A stretch of 9,205 nt of DNA from Peptococcaceae bacterium (GTDB taxonomy: Bacteria > Bacillota > DSM-12270 > Thermacetogeniales > Thermacetogeniaceae): the NCBI GenBank assembly GCA_003132605.1, contig PKYJ01000018.1:1-9205 (forward strand), written 5' to 3'. The notes beneath the pieces are model-generated. The model saw nothing but the letters and a program-made list of their open reading frames with translations, did no database searches and was not told where the DNA came from. This document shows positions 6,954 through 9,205 of the stretch, piece after piece. How positions within the stretch are numbered: the first letter of the stretch is position 1; each line of letters starts with the position of its first letter. A program made the translations under genes and the position numbers.

Positions 6954-8234
6954 TTGGTGAAGGCGCCCCGGGGAACCAGGGACCTGATGCCTGGCGAGAT
7001 CGAGCAGTGGCAGTTCATTGAGAAAGCAGCCCGGGAGATCTGCGAGATCTACGGCTTCAGAGAGATCCGGACCCCGATCTTCGAGCACACCGAACTCTTT
7101 TTGAGAGGCATCGGCGACACCACCGATATCGTCCAGAAAGAGATGTACACATTCGATGACCGCGGCGGACGGAGTGTCACCTTACGCCCGGAGGCCACTG
7201 CTGCCGTGGTCAGGGCATATATCGAGCATCACCTCGACAGCCAGCCGCAGCCGGTGAAACTTTATTGCCTGGGGCCGATGTTCCGCTATGACCGCCCCCA
7301 GGCCGGGCGGTTTCGCCAGTTTCACCAGTTCGACTTTGAGACCCTGGGCAGCCACGACCCGGCCGTGGACGCCGAGATTATCGGTTGTACCTGGGACTTC
7401 TTAACCAGCCTGGGCCTGACTGGGCTGAACATGGAACTGAACAGTGTCGGCTGCCCCGATTGCCGGCCGTTTTATACCGAAGCGCTGCGCCAGCATTACC
7501 GTCCGCTCCAGGCTTCGCTCTGCGAAAACTGCCGGGTGCGCCTGGAGCAGAACCCTCTGCGCCTGTTGGACTGCAAGGTCCCCCAGTGCCATAAGCTGGC
7601 GGCTGGGGCGCCGGTGATCACCGATTTCCTGTGCCACGTTTGTGGCAGTCACTTTGAGAAGTTGCAGGAATACCTCAGGCTGCTCGACATTCCCTTTCAC
7701 CTCAACCCGGAACTGGTTCGTGGGTTGGATTACTATACCCACACCGCCTTTGAGGTGACTCTTGAAGGCCTGGGGGCACAGAGCTCTCTGGCTGGGGGTG
7801 GGCGCTACAACAATCTGGTGGAATCCTGCGGCGGACCTGCTGTACCGGCCATCGGCGCCGCCATCGGCCTGGAGCGGGTCTTGCTGGCCTTGGAACAGCA
7901 GGGGATCGATCTGCCGCTTCCAGAAACCGGACTGATCTTCGTGGCCGCTGCAGATGCCCTGTCTGAGCCCCTGAACCGGGAGACTTTCTGTCTACTGATG
8001 GAACTCAGGCGCTCCGGTTATGCAGCCGAAAAGGACTATGCCGGCAGGAGCCTGAAGGCACAGATGAAGCAGGCCGGCAGACTCGGGGCGAGGTGGTGCG
8101 TCATTGTCGGACCGGATGAGCTGAAGGAGCATAAGGTGCTCTTGAGAGACATGTTGCTGGGCACGCAGATATCTGTACCACGCCAGGGCCTGCTGGACCT
8201 GCTGGCAGACATGCAAAACAGGGAGGCAGGGTAA
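6954..8234 (+). CDS. hisS: Histidyl-tRNA synthetase
   Basis: HisRS is a homodimeric class II enzyme that charges tRNA-His. The 426-residue length is standard. Landmarks in order are KAPRGTRDLMP (3-13), TLRPEATAAVVRAY (76-89), class II motif 2 in GPMFRYDRPQAGRFRQFHQF (107-126), the histidine-binding HisA motif VRGLDYYTHTAFEV (255-268), GGGRYNNLVE (281-290), motif 3 in AAIGLERVLLAL (302-313), and an anticodon-binding domain from about 325. Between motif 2 and HisA is a cysteine-rich stretch with Cys167/170, Cys190/193, Cys207/212 and Cys227/230. From memory, clostridial HisRS enzymes commonly have such cysteines, which may bind a metal. The start is TTG, set by GAGGAG 9 bases upstream. It is 31 bases after the MBL gene and 2 bases before aspS. 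Confidence 0.97.
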   Translation: MVKAPRGTRDLMPGEIEQWQFIEKAAREICEIYGFREIRTPIFEHTELFLRGIGDTTDIVQKEMYTFDDRGGRSVTLRPEATAAVVRAYIEHHLDSQPQPVKLYCLGPMFRYDRPQAGRFRQFHQFDFETLGSHDPAVDAEIIGCTWDFLTSLGLTGLNMELNSVGCPDCRPFYTEALRQHYRPLQASLCENCRVRLEQNPLRLLDCKVPQCHKLAAGAPVITDFLCHVCGSHFEKLQEYLRLLDIPFHLNPELVRGLDYYTHTAFEVTLEGLGAQSSLAGGGRYNNLVESCGGPAVPAIGAAIGLERVLLALEQQGIDLPLPETGLIFVAAADALSEPLNRETFCLLMELRRSGYAAEKDYAGRSLKAQMKQAGRLGARWCVIVGPDELKEHKVLLRDMLLGTQISVPRQGLLDLLADMQNREAG

Positions 8235-8236
8235 TT

Positions 8237-9205
8237 ATGACAACTATGGCAGCAACCAGACGTACGCACGGATGCGGGGACTTGACCGCCGAGCACATTG
8301 GCCGGGACGTTGTCCTGATGGGCTGGGTGCAGCGGCGGCGTGACCACGGCGGGGTGATCTTTCTGGACCTGCGCGACCGGAGCGGCTTGGTGCAAACGGT
8401 GCTGAGCCCGGACCGCCAGCCGGAGGCCTTTAAGACGAGCCAGGCGGTGCGCCCCGAGTACGTAGTGGCCATGCATGGGCAGGTCAGCCGGCGCCCTGAA
8501 GGAACCGCCAACCCGAACATGCCGACCGGGGAGATCGAGGTGCTGGTAAGCGAGATCAGCATTCTGAACACAGCCAAAACCCCTCCCTTCTATCCCGGGG
8601 AAGCGACGGGAGTGGACGAGGCGGTTCGCCTGCGTTACCGCTACCTGGACCTGAGGCGCCCGGAGATGTGGAAGATCTTCACCTTCCGGCACCAGGCAGC
8701 CCTGGCCATCAGGGAGTTTTTCTCGTCGCGCGGCTTTCTCGAGATGGAGACCCCGATGCTGACTCGCAGCACCCCCGAGGGGGCCAGGGATTACCTGGTC
8801 CCAAGCAGGATCTATCCAGGGGATTTCTTTGCCCTGCCCCAATCGCCCCAGCTTTTCAAGCAGATCCTGATGGTGTCCGGTTTCGAGCGCTACTTCCAGT
8901 TTGCCAGGTGCTTCCGGGACGAGGACCTGAGGGCGGACCGGCAGCCGGAGTTCACCCAGCTCGATATCGAAATGTCCTTCATCAGCGAGGAAGAGATCAT
9001 GGAGCTGATGGAAGAGATGCTGGGAGTCCTGTTCAGCCAGTTGCTGGGAAAGGACGTGCCCGGTTTCTTTCCCCGCCTGACTTACCGGGAGGCCATGGAC
9101 AGTTATGGATGCGACAAGCCGGACCTGCGCCTGGGAATGAAGATCGTGGACGTCACGGATTTTGCGGGTCGCACCTCCTGCCAGGTCTTTTCCGGGGCAG
9201 TGCAG
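8237..9205 (+). CDS. aspS: Aspartyl-tRNA synthetase (3' end outside window)
   Basis: AspRS charges tRNA-Asp, a class II enzyme of the bacterial type. The window holds the first 323 codons and the frame is still open at base 9205. It starts at ATG 8237, two bases after the hisS stop, with GGAGG (8222-8226) 10 bases upstream inside the end of hisS. A second ATG at 8246 is possible. The N-terminal OB-fold anticodon domain shows VLMGWVQRRRDHGGVIFLDL (26-45) and RPEGTANPNMPTGEIEV. The catalytic domain has RLRYRYLDLRRPEM, ETPMLTRSTPEGARDYLVPS and motif 2 in FARCFRDEDLRADRQPEFTQ. His37 in the RRRDHGG loop is the residue type seen in non-discriminating AspRS enzymes, which also load Asp on tRNA-Asn; discriminating enzymes such as that of E. 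coli have Leu there. Part of the catalytic core and motif 3 lie beyond the window. Confidence 0.96.
   Translation, partial: MTTMAATRRTHGCGDLTAEHIGRDVVLMGWVQRRRDHGGVIFLDLRDRSGLVQTVLSPDRQPEAFKTSQAVRPEYVVAMHGQVSRRPEGTANPNMPTGEIEVLVSEISILNTAKTPPFYPGEATGVDEAVRLRYRYLDLRRPEMWKIFTFRHQAALAIREFFSSRGFLEMETPMLTRSTPEGARDYLVPSRIYPGDFFALPQSPQLFKQILMVSGFERYFQFARCFRDEDLRADRQPEFTQLDIEMSFISEEEIMELMEEMLGVLFSQLLGKDVPGFFPRLTYREAMDSYGCDKPDLRLGMKIVDVTDFAGRTSCQVFSGAVQ

Noticed and set aside
8036..8842. Reverse-strand open frame across the hisS/aspS junction
   Set aside because: Both underlying + strand genes are certain class II synthetases, and the antisense product has no family features.

Overview
The window is a stretch of core bacterial chromosome. 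It looks like a GC-rich anaerobic member of the Firmicutes, most likely Clostridia of the Peptococcaceae/Moorella type. That placement is inference. It rests on strong Shine-Dalgarno sites of the AGGAGG type, two TTG starts, separate secD and secF genes, a bifunctional Rel with HD and RFKD motifs, and the order rel-dtd-MBL-hisS-aspS, which is a recognisable Firmicutes arrangement. All genes lie on the + strand. No insertion sequence, phage gene, tRNA or rRNA is visible.

Layout. (1) Bases 2-2220: secD, whose 5' end is outside the window, then secF. These are the two membrane subunits that assist Sec protein export. (2) Bases 2221-2495: a 275-base intergenic region, the most interesting part of the window. 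It holds four tandem copies of a heptamer (NTCGANN), a good sigma-A type promoter with an extended -10, a leader of about 120 nt with several stems, and an intrinsic terminator directly before a strong ribosome binding site. One segment of the leader (2390-2420) also resembles a single degenerate type I-C CRISPR repeat. (3) Bases 2496-3437: a cation diffusion facilitator (CDF) metal exporter, the apparent target of that leader. (4) Bases 3438-3666: a 229-base gap with a perfect TTGACA -35 promoter and two stable hairpins in the leader of rel. (5) Bases 3667-9205: a compact run of rel, dtd, an MBL-fold hydrolase, hisS and aspS, with gaps of 1 to 31 bases. It is probably one operon. The 3' end of aspS is outside the window.

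How the genes fit together. The last five genes centre on translation and its stress response: charging tRNA with His and Asp, removing D-amino acids from mischarged tRNA, and sensing uncharged tRNA through (p)ppGpp. The CDF gene appears to be its own transcription unit, controlled by premature termination. A leader that ends in a terminator in front of a metal exporter suggests a metal-sensing riboswitch. The czcD/NiCo class is the obvious known candidate, but I cannot confirm a match by eye.
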